A DNA stretch of 64,000 nt from Ferruginibacter paludis (GCF_030409685.1 NZ_JAUFQJ010000013.1:62001-126000); one strand, 5' to 3'; counted from the first letter of the stretch, positions 18,640-27,596 are shown. Translations and numbers: made by a program. Notes: generated from the sequence alone by a model not told the origin.

Positions 18640-20439
18640 TTATTTTATCTCCTGCATTTTTACAAGCCGGGTATAAAAACCATTTTGTGCAAGCAGAATT
18701 TCGTGGGTCCCTCTTTCTATAATTTCGCCTTTTTGCAAAACAATAATTTCATCTGCATTGCGGATAGTGCTTAGCCTGTGGGCTATTACCAATGAGGTTC
18801 TGTCCTGCATCAGGTTCACGATGGCGTCCTGCACCAGTCGTTCACTTTCTGTATCAAGCGAAGAGGTGGCTTCATCTAAAATCAGTATCGGTGGATTTTG
18901 CAAAACCGCCCGCGCAATGGTAACACGTTGGCGTTCGCCGCCACTTAATTTCATACCGCGGTCGCCAATGTTTGTATTATAACCATCTTCTTTTTGCATG
19001 ATGAATTTATGCGCATTCGCAATCATCGCGGCTTCTTCAATTTCCGTTGCAGTTGCCTTGCTGTTACCCAGTGCAATATTGCTGGCAATCGTATCATTGA
19101 ATAAAATCGCTTCCTGTGTTACTACGCTCATTTGCCTGCGTAAGGACTGAATGGTAAACTCTTTGATATTTACGCCATCAATCAGAATTTCTCCTTCTGC
19201 AACATCATGAAATCTTGGTATCAAATCTGCCAGTGTGGATTTGCCTGCTCCTGACGAACCTACCAGTGCCACTGTTTTTCCTTTTTCAATTACGAAACTG
19301 ATGTTTTTTAACACGGGCTTATCATCGTAGTTAAAAGATACATTTTTGAACTCGATGCTATTATGAAAATCGGACAATACGGTAGCATTTGGCTTTTCTT
19401 CTACTTCCAAAGGTGCATTTAAAATATCTTCAATTCTTTCTACGGCACCCAATCCTTTTTGTAAATTAGAAATGGTAGTGGAAAAATTTTTTGCGGGGTT
19501 TATGATCATTGCAAAAGCTACAATAAAACTTACCAGCTCGCCGCCGGTAAGATGATTACCCGGACTAAAAACGAACCTGCCGCCAATGTATAAAATGGCA
19601 CTCAATACTGTCACACCCAGTGTTTCTGTTAACGGGCTTGCCAAATCACGGCGCAAAGTCATTTTGTTGAGCATGAAAAACATTTTATTGTTTCCATCTG
19701 TAAACTTTGTGAGCATACGCGATTCTGCTGTGAATGCTTTTATTACTTTAATGCTCCCAAGGGTTTCCTCCACATGGGACAAATTTTCGCCGTTGGCTGC
19801 GGAATATTCAACCGACTGCCTTTTTAAACGCTTGCTAACACGGCCGATGAGCAGTCCTGTTACGGGTAGAAAAATCAGGAGGAAGAGGGATAGTTGCGGG
19901 CTTATGAAGATCATGGAAATTAAAAAGCCGATGATGAGCAAAGGATCTTTTATCAATCCTTCCAATGCAGTAAAAATGGAGTTTTGTACTTCAGTAACAT
20001 CGCCGATCATACGGCTCATAATGTCGCCCTTTCTTTGTTCTGTAAAAAAGCTAATGGGCAACTGTAAAATTTTGGAGTAAAACCGTAAACGGAAATCGGT
20101 CATAATCCGGCTACGCATCGGTGTTGAAATATAGATAGAAAGATAAACGAAAAAGTTCTTGAGCAAAACTGAACCAACCATTACCATGCATATAATGCCT
20201 AATGCATATAAAGGGGAATGATTTTTTACCAGCGCTGCAAAGAATACATTAAATCTTCCCAGTGAACTTTGGGGTACCGTTGGCATCGGGCTGTCGGCTT
20301 TAAATATAATATTAAAGAAAGGTGCCAGGGCATTGATAGAGACCAGGGAAAACAAGGTAGCGAGGATGGAATAAAACAGGTATAAGGCCAGTTTATTTTT
20401 GGGTATATGTATGTACTTGAAAATCCTGAAAAATTTCAT
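18640..20439 (-). CDS. ABC transporter, MsbA-like permease/ATPase
   Basis: A 599-residue exporter half with six membrane helices followed by an ATPase domain. Walker A is GSSGAGKSTLADLIPRFHD near 392, the signature LSGGERQRVTIARAVL near 496, and Walker B ILILDEATSSLD. The sequence around the ATPase and the elbow helix start (FKYIHIPKNKLALYLFYS) resemble MsbA, which flips lipid A-core across the inner membrane; a drug or other lipid substrate is also possible. It is a second full-length exporter in the window besides the one at 9826-11628. A -7 box precedes it. Confidence 0.9.
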   Translation of the reverse strand: MKFFRIFKYIHIPKNKLALYLFYSILATLFSLVSINALAPFFNIIFKADSPMPTVPQSSLGRFNVFFAALVKNHSPLYALGIICMVMVGSVLLKNFFVYLSIYISTPMRSRIMTDFRLRFYSKILQLPISFFTEQRKGDIMSRMIGDVTEVQNSIFTALEGLIKDPLLIIGFLISMIFISPQLSLFLLIFLPVTGLLIGRVSKRLKRQSVEYSAANGENLSHVEETLGSIKVIKAFTAESRMLTKFTDGNNKMFFMLNKMTLRRDLASPLTETLGVTVLSAILYIGGRFVFSPGNHLTGGELVSFIVAFAMIINPAKNFSTTISNLQKGLGAVERIEDILNAPLEVEEKPNATVLSDFHNSIEFKNVSFNYDDKPVLKNISFVIEKGKTVALVGSSGAGKSTLADLIPRFHDVAEGEILIDGVNIKEFTIQSLRRQMSVVTQEAILFNDTIASNIALGNSKATATEIEEAAMIANAHKFIMQKEDGYNTNIGDRGMKLSGGERQRVTIARAVLQNPPILILDEATSSLDTESERLVQDAIVNLMQDRTSLVIAHRLSTIRNADEIIVLQKGEIIERGTHEILLAQNGFYTRLVKMQEIK

Positions 20440-20473
20440 TATTGAATGCTGTTAATTTAAAAAAACGTAACTA

Positions 20474-20481
20474 CAAATGTA
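20474..20481 (-). promoter_or_regulatory. -7 promoter box of the MsbA-like gene
   Basis: TACATTTG on the minus strand matches TAnnTTTG; it lies 34 bases before the ATG at 20439. No convincing -33 element. Confidence 0.5.
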
Positions 20482-20626
20482 CACGGAATAAAGAATAAGG
20501 GGATAAATTTAACGTGGCTGAAAACGAATATCGAAAGGTTTAAACGTAATATGCTGTTGGATAGAGAAAATAATAATTACCCAACTCCCTGTACCAAAAG
20601 TTTCGTTTAGGGAATTGAGGCGGCTG

Positions 20627-21943
20627 CTACAACTTCTCCAGCATATCTACCACACCTTCATTTTTTAAAATAAGATAACCGAGCCGGTCATTACTTATCC
20701 CATTTTTTAACTGATAGCTGAACAGCAGTTGCTCATTGGTAACCGTAGTTTCAAAATAATTAAAACTTATGTTGGAGTATTTTTTCAATGCTTCACCAAT
20801 TTCGTACAGGTGTGTGCTTAAAATAAAGAGGGAATTATGGATTTTGAGAAACCCTTCAATCACGGTGGAAGAGCATTTCATGGCATCTTCAATATTAGTG
20901 CCTTTAAATAGTTCATCAATTAGGATAAGCCATTTGCGGCCGTCAGAAATTTTTGTTACGGTTGATTTAATACGTTGTACTTCGTTGTAAAAATAGCTTT
21001 CGCCTTTGTGTAGATTATCAGCCACATTGATATTACTTAACAGGCCATCAAATAAGCTCAGTTGCATATGTTGTGCAGGTACACCCATGCCAATATGGGC
21101 CAAAAAGACAGCCGTGCCAACAGACTTGATAAAAGTGCTTTTGCCAGCCATATTTGCACCAGTGAGGAATAAAAAATTACGGGCCGGGTCCAGCCTGATG
21201 TCATAATCTACTGGTGTGCTCAATAAAATGTGGTAAAGCCCTTTTGCTTCCAGCATAGGCTCATTTTCGGTTACAAATTCAGGAAAGCTGAGGCCAAATT
21301 GTTTTACCGACATGGCCATGCCGTACCAGGCATCCAGCTGGCTGTACATATCCAGTAACTGTAACATATTGCGCTTGTAATAATGCCTTAAAAAGCGGCC
21401 CAGCTGCAATTGCTCAACAATGGTTAAATCACCAGCTTTGTTCTTTTTTTCGATGATGGCTAATTGCTCCGGTTGCATCATATCTCGAACCGACGTTAAA
21501 ATATTCAGCAATGGCGCCGGGGTGGTATCAGTAATAAAATGCTTTACCAGTTTTTGCATGCCTTTAATAAAATCAAATGCATGACCCACTGAATATTCTA
21601 CCAGGGAGAAATCGGCTTTATGAAAATACTTGTATCCATAAGCAGAAATAACGGATGGGCTTGCCGGAATATCATCTATTGCGGCGTAATAAAATTTCCC
21701 GATCATTAAAACAGATCCATTGCTTATCTCGTCTGGCCAGTATTGCAGGTTTTGCAATATGGTTTGCAAGGTTTGTTGAATGCCGGTAATCGCTTCGATG
21801 TTGTTGAGCGGGTTGGTGAAATTCTCATACATTTTGTCCCTTCCCCCAACAGTACGGCAGAGATTTAATTTGCTAAACACCGAGAAATCGTCGCCTGTAT
21901 CCAATATAGATAAGTCGGCCAGCGTGGTTTTATCTGTTTCCAT
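20627..21943 (-). CDS. short MutS-like ATPase (no mismatch-recognition domain)
   Basis: A 438-residue protein with the core (lever/clamp) and ATPase parts of MutS but without the N-terminal mismatch-binding and connector domains of the roughly 850-residue MutS. It opens with a MutS domain III-like part (FSVFSKLNLCRTVGGRDKMY). The Walker A GANMAGKSTFIKS lies near residue 260, followed by SYFYNEVQRIKS, LILIDELFKGTN (Walker B) and STHLYEIGEAL (switch His). Its role is unknown; short MutS-like proteins are frequent in Bacteroidota and may act in recombination or repair rather than in mismatch correction. Confidence 0.82.
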   Translation of the reverse strand: METDKTTLADLSILDTGDDFSVFSKLNLCRTVGGRDKMYENFTNPLNNIEAITGIQQTLQTILQNLQYWPDEISNGSVLMIGKFYYAAIDDIPASPSVISAYGYKYFHKADFSLVEYSVGHAFDFIKGMQKLVKHFITDTTPAPLLNILTSVRDMMQPEQLAIIEKKNKAGDLTIVEQLQLGRFLRHYYKRNMLQLLDMYSQLDAWYGMAMSVKQFGLSFPEFVTENEPMLEAKGLYHILLSTPVDYDIRLDPARNFLFLTGANMAGKSTFIKSVGTAVFLAHIGMGVPAQHMQLSLFDGLLSNINVADNLHKGESYFYNEVQRIKSTVTKISDGRKWLILIDELFKGTNIEDAMKCSSTVIEGFLKIHNSLFILSTHLYEIGEALKKYSNISFNYFETTVTNEQLLFSYQLKNGISNDRLGYLILKNEGVVDMLEKL

Positions 21944-22077
21944 AAAAAGAAATGTTCTTTATTACCTGAGATGTATTAAAAGAACATTGAAATAATTTTT
22001 ATTTTAAAAATTCCTGACATCGATAATCATTCTTTCTAAAGACTAACACTGTTGCCAAACAAAAATTACCACATCTC

Positions 22078-22106
22078 ACTCTCCCCCGGGGGTGTTAGAG
22101 GGGGCC
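22078..22106. repeat. GC-rich palindromic intergenic repeat at the end of the dihydroorotase gene
   Basis: A stretch of C and G runs centred on the perfect palindrome CCCCCGGGGG at 22083-22092 and flanked by a second G5 run, unlike the AT-rich surroundings. It resembles the C-run/G-run repeats commonly scattered between genes in Bacteroidota. It overlaps the last codons of the dihydroorotase gene, whose final residues GGPL are read from it. A related element lies at 41918-41941. Confidence 0.5.
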
Positions 22107-23441
22107 ACCAAATTTCAATCTTTGCCCCTTCTCAGATTCATGCCACACACCTTTTCCATAAACCATACAGCCATTTACAAATGTATGCGTGATGGTTGCC
22201 GGAAAGCCAAAGCCTTCCAGCGGGCTCCAGCCGCATTTGTATAAAATATTTTCTTTACTAACTACCGAAGGCTGATTCATATCAACCAGTACAAGATCAG
22301 CAAAATAACCTTCCCGGATATAGCCGCGGTCTTTTATGCCAAAGCAATCTGCAACGGCATGACTCATTTTTTCAACTATTTTTTCAAGTGCAATATGTCC
22401 TTGTTTATAATAATGCAACATCAGTAATAATGGATGTTGTACAAGCGGAAGGCCAGCGTGCGCATGCTCATAATCGCCTTCTTTTTCTGACATCAGGTGT
22501 GGTGCATGATCCGTGGCAATAACGTCCAAACGATCGTCCAGCAAGGCTTTCCATAAGGCAGCTTTGTTGTTGGGCGCTTTTATGGCAGGGTTGCATTTTA
22601 TTTTGTAGCCAAGTTCAGCATAATCGTCTGAAGTAAAATGCAGATGGTGTACGCATACTTCACTGGTAATTCTTTTTTGTTTTAAAGGGAACATGTTGCC
22701 AAACAACTGTAATTCCTTTTCGGTGCTGATGTGCAGTATATGCAGGCGGGTGTTGAATTTTTTTGCAATTTGTATTGCCGCCAGAGAGGATTCATAGCAT
22801 GCATTATCATCCCTGATCAATGGATGATCAGAGGCGGTTAATACACCCCTGGCTGTTTTTAAACGCTGGTAATTATCCCTGATTATTTTTTCATCTTCAC
22901 AATGCGTAGCCACCAGTAATTCAGTTTCTCTGAAAATTTTTTCTAATGTATTGTAGTTATCCACCAGCATATTACCCGTGCTGGCACCCATAAAAATTTT
23001 AACACCGCAAATATTTTCTTTTAATTTATTCACTTTTAAAACCTCTTCTGCATTGGTGTTACTAACCCCCATAAAAAAAGAATAATTGGCCAGAGAGTGT
23101 TGTGAAGCAATGCTGTATTTGTCTTCCAGTAAATCAACTGTTAAGGCATTGGGTATAGTATTGGGCATTTCCATAAAACTGGTAACGCCACCTGCTACCG
23201 CCGCTTTGCTTTCTGTATAAATGGTGGCTTTATGTGTAAGCCCGGGTTCCCTGAAGTGTACCTGGTCATCTATCACACCGGGAAGTAAAAACTTACCTTC
23301 TCCATTTATTTCAGTAACATCACTTTTACAACTCAACCCCGAACCAATTTTTTCGATTCGTTCACCATCGGTTAGCAGATCGAGGGTTTCAATTTTTCCT
23401 TCGTTTACAATATGTATGTTCTTAAAAAGGTATTTTTGCAT
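22095..23441 (-). CDS. pyrC: dihydroorotase
   Basis: A 448-residue zinc amidohydrolase that closes carbamoyl-aspartate to dihydroorotate, step three of pyrimidine synthesis. Motifs in order: DDQVHFREPGLTHKA near 58-70, VKIFMGASTG (the Lys likely carbamylated), THCEDE, LHILHIST and ATDHAPH. The usual first metal His (DxHxH) is Gln here (Q60), a variant I believe is usual in Bacteroidota. The C-terminus QRLKFGGPL runs into a GC-rich repeat and probably differs from relatives. Allantoinase is the main alternative, but HFREPGLTHK favours dihydroorotase. It is divergent from the outer-membrane protein gene, whose -7 box lies in its first codons. Confidence 0.9.
   Translation of the reverse strand: MQKYLFKNIHIVNEGKIETLDLLTDGERIEKIGSGLSCKSDVTEINGEGKFLLPGVIDDQVHFREPGLTHKATIYTESKAAVAGGVTSFMEMPNTIPNALTVDLLEDKYSIASQHSLANYSFFMGVSNTNAEEVLKVNKLKENICGVKIFMGASTGNMLVDNYNTLEKIFRETELLVATHCEDEKIIRDNYQRLKTARGVLTASDHPLIRDDNACYESSLAAIQIAKKFNTRLHILHISTEKELQLFGNMFPLKQKRITSEVCVHHLHFTSDDYAELGYKIKCNPAIKAPNNKAALWKALLDDRLDVIATDHAPHLMSEKEGDYEHAHAGLPLVQHPLLLMLHYYKQGHIALEKIVEKMSHAVADCFGIKDRGYIREGYFADLVLVDMNQPSVVSKENILYKCGWSPLEGFGFPATITHTFVNGCMVYGKGVWHESEKGQRLKFGGPL
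23431..23438 (+). promoter_or_regulatory. -7 promoter box of the RemB/Wzi-like gene
   Basis: TATTTTTG matches TAnnTTTG and lies inside the N-terminal codons of the divergent dihydroorotase gene. Transcription would begin near 23442. This rules out the upstream in-frame ATG at 23412 and favours the ATG at 23481. Confidence 0.6.
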
Positions 23442-23480
23442 ATCTTCAAAATGAATGTTTCGTTAAACCAACAAAATTTT

Positions 23481-25196
23481 ATGCAAATTATTAAAAGCAT
23501 ATTCAAACTGGCAGTTTTTATTTGCCCCTTTGCCGCTACGGCGCAATCAACCTATTTGCCGCAAGGAGACAAAGGCTATCATTTTGTTGACCGGTTGGAG
23601 ATTAAACAGCAAACCAATACCGACCTCAATTTTTCTACGCTAAAACCCTATAACCGTAAATACATCGTACAACAAGCCGAATATATTGACAGCCTTCGTA
23701 AGCAGTTCGCCAGCTCACTAGTTACGGAAGAAACTCATCACATAAAGTTTACCAAACTGGATGAATACAATATGAACAGTTTGCTGATGAATAACAGTGA
23801 GTGGGTTACAGGCTCCAAAGAAAGTTTTTTAAGCAAGAAGCCTTTCTGGGGAGCTTTTTATAAAACCAAACCCAACCTGCTGGAGGTAAATGTAAAAGAC
23901 TTCTTCCTGGTCGTGAATCCAGTTTTGCAATTCAATTTATCAAAAGAGTCTGGTAATAGTGAGACCATATTTTTAAACACAAGAGGCATAACTGCAAGGG
24001 GAATGATTGCTAAGAAGCTGGGCTTTGTAACTACCATCACAGACAACCAGGAAAGGGGCCCGCAATTTTTTCAACAATACATTGGCAGCGCCAGGGCGGT
24101 GCCGGGTGCCGGGTATTATAAAGGATTTAAAAATACAGGTGTAGATTATTTTGATGCACGGGGGTACATCACATTTAACGCGGCGAAATATATTGATGTA
24201 CAGTTTGGCTACGATAAAAATTTTATCGGCAATGGTTACCGTAGTTTGTTTTTGAGCGATTGGGGTAATAGCAATTTGTTTTTAAAATTAAATACTAAAA
24301 TCTGGAAATTAAATTACCAGAATTTGTTTATGGAACTGATGCCACAGTTTATAAAGAATGGCGATAATTTATTGGACAGGAAATATGCAGCCATGCATCA
24401 CCTAAGCATGAATGTTACCAAATGGCTGAACGTGGGCGTTTTTGAAAGTATCATTTTCGGCAGGAGAAACCATTTTGATTTCGAATACTTAAATCCGATT
24501 ATCTTTTTAAGGCATATTGAAAGTACAGTTGGGAGCCCTGACAATGCATTGCTTGGGGGAGATTTTAAAGCAAACATCGCTCATAAGGTTCAGGTGTACG
24601 GACAATTATTGCTGGATGAATTTGTATTGAGCAGGATAAAAGCAAACCGCGGATGGTGGGCTAATAAATATGGTACGCAACTGGGTATAAAATATATTGA
24701 TGCGTTTGGTATTCCCAATCTTGACTTACAGGCGGAGACCAATAGAGTAAGGCCGTATACCTATTCTCATAATGATTCTGTTTCCAATTACAGTCATTAT
24801 AACCAGCCATTGGGGCACCCGCTGGGAGCAAACTTTAATGAGTTTGTTGGTATTGCCCGTTATCAGCCTTTGGCTAAAGTATTTATTATGGCAAAACTTA
24901 TTTATTATAAAAAGGGCCTGGATAGCCTGGGATATAACGCAGGTGGTAACATCTTTCGGCTTGATACCGATCGCTATGGTATTGATGAAGGCTATACTGT
25001 TGGCGGAGGTAAAAAGGCAACCTGTATCAACGCATTGATGCAGGTATCTTATGAGTTAAGAGAAAATTTATATATCGATCTTTCCTACCAGCACCGCAGT
25101 TTTAAGGTGGTAAACACACCAGCGCAGGATAACTCAATGTCTTTGATTACCGCAGGAGTAAGGCTCAATATCGCCAAAAGGCAGTATGATTTTTAA
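23481..25196 (+). CDS. outer-membrane beta-barrel protein, RemB/Wzi-like
   Basis: A 571-residue exported protein. The ATG at 23481 starts a clear signal peptide (MQIIKSIFKLAVFICPFAATAQS); longer starts at 23451 and 23412 exist, but the latter precedes the promoter. The mature part is rich in alternating aromatic strands, for example IGNGYRSLFLSDWGNSN and KIWKLNYQNLFMEL, which recall the RemB gliding-associated and Wzi capsule-assembly proteins of Bacteroidota. Wzi-type proteins hold capsule at the cell surface, and RemB contributes to gliding on surfaces. I cannot decide between these, and the assignment itself is moderate. Confidence 0.6.
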   Translation: MQIIKSIFKLAVFICPFAATAQSTYLPQGDKGYHFVDRLEIKQQTNTDLNFSTLKPYNRKYIVQQAEYIDSLRKQFASSLVTEETHHIKFTKLDEYNMNSLLMNNSEWVTGSKESFLSKKPFWGAFYKTKPNLLEVNVKDFFLVVNPVLQFNLSKESGNSETIFLNTRGITARGMIAKKLGFVTTITDNQERGPQFFQQYIGSARAVPGAGYYKGFKNTGVDYFDARGYITFNAAKYIDVQFGYDKNFIGNGYRSLFLSDWGNSNLFLKLNTKIWKLNYQNLFMELMPQFIKNGDNLLDRKYAAMHHLSMNVTKWLNVGVFESIIFGRRNHFDFEYLNPIIFLRHIESTVGSPDNALLGGDFKANIAHKVQVYGQLLLDEFVLSRIKANRGWWANKYGTQLGIKYIDAFGIPNLDLQAETNRVRPYTYSHNDSVSNYSHYNQPLGHPLGANFNEFVGIARYQPLAKVFIMAKLIYYKKGLDSLGYNAGGNIFRLDTDRYGIDEGYTVGGGKKATCINALMQVSYELRENLYIDLSYQHRSFKVVNTPAQDNSMSLITAGVRLNIAKRQYDF

Positions 25197-25221
25197 TCCA
25201 CCTTTTATAAAAAAAGAAAAT

Positions 25222-25953
25222 TTATTCAACAGTTAATGAAAACGAAATCATCCGGCTGTTAATTTTATCAATATTGCTGGAAAATTTAAGAAGTGGATTA
25301 CGGCTGTGCAAGTTGGCCAGTCCCCAGCTTACCTTCAATTCAGGCGTTAGTACAAAGTAAGGAAAATACAGGTGAAAGCCAATGCCGCCCTCAATCCCAT
25401 AATCAAATTTATTTAGTTTAATTAATTCATCGCCGTTGTTTTTTCCGGCATTGGCCGCCAGGTCATAATCAAACTTAACACCGGCAATGGTATACACTTT
25501 CATATTATCAATACGGTCACTGGTGAATTTTATTTGCACAGGCAAACTCATGGTAATGGACTGAACTTTTTTAATGGTCAGCTTACTTTCTCCGCCCGGA
25601 ACGTCAGGATAAGCCAGCGAGTATTCAAAGGCCTTTTCACTGAATGTTAAATCGAGGGGATAAGTACGTACGTCAAAGTGGTCTGATAAAGGAATATCTA
25701 CAAGCCACCCTAAATTCAGGCCTGTACTGTTGATACTTTCGATAGCAAGAACGCTATCCTGCTGCATAAAACTTGGGTGGTGTGTAAAACTAAAATGCGA
25801 TTTATTAAAGCCCAGGTTAATACCAAAATGGTAAGGCTTATAATCGTGGTCGGGTTGGTTCAATTCACTGCGTAATTGCGATAGCCCGGTAAACGGGAGT
25901 AATGAACAAGCGATGATGATGGAGGTTATTTTTCTCCGCAATAGATGCTGCAT
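25222..25953 (-). CDS. porT: PorT family outer-membrane beta-barrel protein (type IX secretion)
   Basis: A 243-residue protein with a signal peptide (MQHLLRRKITSIIIACSLLPFTGLSQ) and a mature part made of short amphipathic strands (HFGINLGFNKSHFSF, FDYGIEGGIGFHLYFPYFVL). This matches PorT, an outer-membrane part of the type IX secretion and gliding machinery. Its place directly after ubiE, overlapping it by 28 bases, is a gene order I associate with porT in Bacteroidota. The secreted metalloprotease at 28341-29918 carries a type IX sorting tail and would depend on this system. Confidence 0.78.
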   Translation of the reverse strand: MQHLLRRKITSIIIACSLLPFTGLSQLRSELNQPDHDYKPYHFGINLGFNKSHFSFTHHPSFMQQDSVLAIESINSTGLNLGWLVDIPLSDHFDVRTYPLDLTFSEKAFEYSLAYPDVPGGESKLTIKKVQSITMSLPVQIKFTSDRIDNMKVYTIAGVKFDYDLAANAGKNNGDELIKLNKFDYGIEGGIGFHLYFPYFVLTPELKVSWGLANLHSRNPLLKFSSNIDKINSRMISFSLTVE

Positions 25954-26669
25954 ATTCCTAAGCTCAATGGTTTACAATAAGTGTTTGTGTATCCCAGGTT
26001 ATCCAGGATTAAAGTAAAATTTTTGCCTTCAGGAAATTTTTTAATTGATTCATCTAAATATTTATATGCGTTGCGGTTTTTCGAAAATATCTTACCCACA
26101 TTGGGCGCCACCAGTTTCATATACACATTATACACCTGCGTAACACCGGCAGTTTTAGGTTGGCTGAATTCAAGCACCACTAATTTGCCGCCCGGTTTTA
26201 AAACTCTTTTAATTTCCGCCAGCCCCTTTTCAAGGTGTTCAAAATTTCTCACACCAAAGGCCACTGTTACCGCATCAAACGAGTTGTCCGCAAATTTTAT
26301 TGTTTCACTGTCTCCATTCACCAGTTCGATCGTTTTTTCAAGGCCCTGCTTTTTAATTTTTGTACGGCCTATTTCCAGCATGCCGTCGCTGATATCAATG
26401 CCCGTAATTTTTTCCGGGTTCAGGATAGATGCCGACATAATTGCCACGTCAGCTGTGCCGGTTGCTACATCCAGGATCTTTTTCGGGTTTAATTTTTTTA
26501 GCTGGCGGATAGCTTTTTTCCGCCACCATATATCTACCCCGGCACTTAAAAAGCGATTTAAAAAATCGTACCGGTGAGCAATGTTATTGAACATATCCGC
26601 CACCTGGTCTTTTTTTGAAAGATCAGAATCTTTTAGCGGAAAGATGGTATCGTGAGCAAATTGGGTCAT
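25926..26669 (-). CDS. ubiE: demethylmenaquinone methyltransferase UbiE/MenG
   Basis: A 247-residue S-adenosylmethionine methyltransferase that completes menaquinone synthesis. Family features: MFNNIAHRYDFLNRFLSAGVD, the cofactor loop ILDVATGTADVAI near 62-74, VNGDSETIKFADNSFDAVT and GVRNF, followed by GGKLVVLEFSQP. The C-terminus ends in GICSIYCGEK, near the usual family end. It shares 28 bases with porT and probably forms an operon with it. A -7 box lies seven bases before the ATG. Confidence 0.93.
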   Translation of the reverse strand: MTQFAHDTIFPLKDSDLSKKDQVADMFNNIAHRYDFLNRFLSAGVDIWWRKKAIRQLKKLNPKKILDVATGTADVAIMSASILNPEKITGIDISDGMLEIGRTKIKKQGLEKTIELVNGDSETIKFADNSFDAVTVAFGVRNFEHLEKGLAEIKRVLKPGGKLVVLEFSQPKTAGVTQVYNVYMKLVAPNVGKIFSKNRNAYKYLDESIKKFPEGKNFTLILDNLGYTNTYCKPLSLGICSIYCGEK

Positions 26670-26676
26670 TGTGGTG

Positions 26677-26684
26677 CAAAGATA
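26677..26684 (-). promoter_or_regulatory. -7 promoter box of ubiE-porT
   Basis: TATCTTTG on the minus strand, a full match to TAnnTTTG, seven bases before the ATG at 26669. The leader would be only about three or four bases. Confidence 0.6.
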
Positions 26685-26757
26685 TAGGATTCAGCTTTTT
26701 TGGGTGGCTGTTGTTGAAGAATACGGAATATGTTTAACATTTTGATCAAAAAGCGTA

Positions 26758-26862
26758 AGGCTGAAGGCGTCAAGCGTTGCCAACATTTCGAAACGTCCGG
26801 ATTTTGCATGGGGCTTCAGCTTTGCGCCAGGCTTACAGACCTGAGCTTTGCGCTTTCAGCCT
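26758..26862. repeat. imperfect inverted repeat in the engB leader
   Basis: The 18-base arm at 26758-26775 matches the reverse complement of 26845-26862 at 15 of 18 positions. The right arm ends at the first base of the engB -7 box. A 10-base direct repeat, AGCTTTGCGC, also occurs at 26818-26827 and 26844-26853. It may be a degenerate dispersed repeat or a regulatory structure. Confidence 0.4.
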
Positions 26863-26869
26863 ATCTTTG
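26862..26869 (+). promoter_or_regulatory. -7 promoter box of engB
   Basis: TATCTTTG, a full match to TAnnTTTG, four bases before the ATG at 26874. The start site would fall at or next to the A of the ATG, that is, a leaderless mRNA. Confidence 0.6.
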
Positions 26870-26873
26870 CGGC

Positions 26874-27518
26874 ATGCTTATAAAATCTGCAAAATATATC
26901 ATCAGTAGTCCTGATTTTGAAAAATGCCCCGCCCCGGATAAGAAAGAATATGCCTTTATTGGTCGCAGTAACGTAGGCAAATCTTCTTTAATTAATATGC
27001 TTTGCAATAATGATAAGCTGGCCAAAACATCCGGCACGCCGGGTAAAACCCAACTCATCAACCATTTTGAAATTATTTCAGCTTCGGCTGTTAACACAAA
27101 AAAAGAGGGTGAAAATGTAAAATGGTACCTGGTTGATTTACCGGGTTATGGCTTTGCTAAAGTAAGCATCCGCAGCCGCAGAAGGTGGGAACAAATGATT
27201 GAAAATTACCTGCGCAAAAGAACCAATCTTGAGATGGTATTTGTTTTAATAGATGCCCGTCATACACCTCAGAAACTGGATCTTGATTTCTTAAATCAGC
27301 TGGATGCCTGGCAAATTCCCTTTACCCTGGTATTTACAAAAGCTGATAAAGAGACACAGGCGGTAGTGGCGAAAAATGTGAAATTATTTTTGGAACGATT
27401 AAGAAAAACATGGCAATTTTTACCACAGCATTTTATAAGCAGCGCTACCAAAAGATTAGGGCGTGATAAAATATTGCACCTGATTGATGAACGGAACGAA
27501 GTAAAGGAAGAAGGGTAA
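26874..27518 (+). CDS. engB: ribosome biogenesis GTP-binding protein EngB (YihA/YsxC)
   Basis: A 214-residue GTPase needed for assembly of the large ribosomal subunit. G motifs: G1 GRSNVGKSS near 33-41, G2/G3 region GTPGKTQLINHF and DLPGYGFA, G4 TKAD and G5 SSA. The YsxC-typical opening KSAKYIISSPDFEKCP follows the ATG at 26874. The open frame extends 48 residues upstream, but that part lacks family features and lies ahead of the -7 box. Confidence 0.93.
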   Translation: MLIKSAKYIISSPDFEKCPAPDKKEYAFIGRSNVGKSSLINMLCNNDKLAKTSGTPGKTQLINHFEIISASAVNTKKEGENVKWYLVDLPGYGFAKVSIRSRRRWEQMIENYLRKRTNLEMVFVLIDARHTPQKLDLDFLNQLDAWQIPFTLVFTKADKETQAVVAKNVKLFLERLRKTWQFLPQHFISSATKRLGRDKILHLIDERNEVKEEG

Positions 27519-27572
27519 GCAGTCGACTATTCTTGTTAGTGCTATTAAAAATATCAGGGAGTCGGATTTACA

Positions 27573-27596
27573 GTTTGTATGATTTAGCATACAAAC
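27573..27596. other. perfect 9-bp hairpin between convergent engB and the YkuK gene
   Basis: GTTTGTATG at 27573-27581 and CATACAAAC at 27588-27596 form a perfect stem with a 6-base loop. No T-run follows on either strand, so it is not a classic terminator. It may still mark the end of one or both convergent transcripts. Confidence 0.4.

Noticed and set aside
26730..26873. In-frame upstream extension of engB
   Set aside because: No similarity to EngB and the -7 box lies downstream of it.
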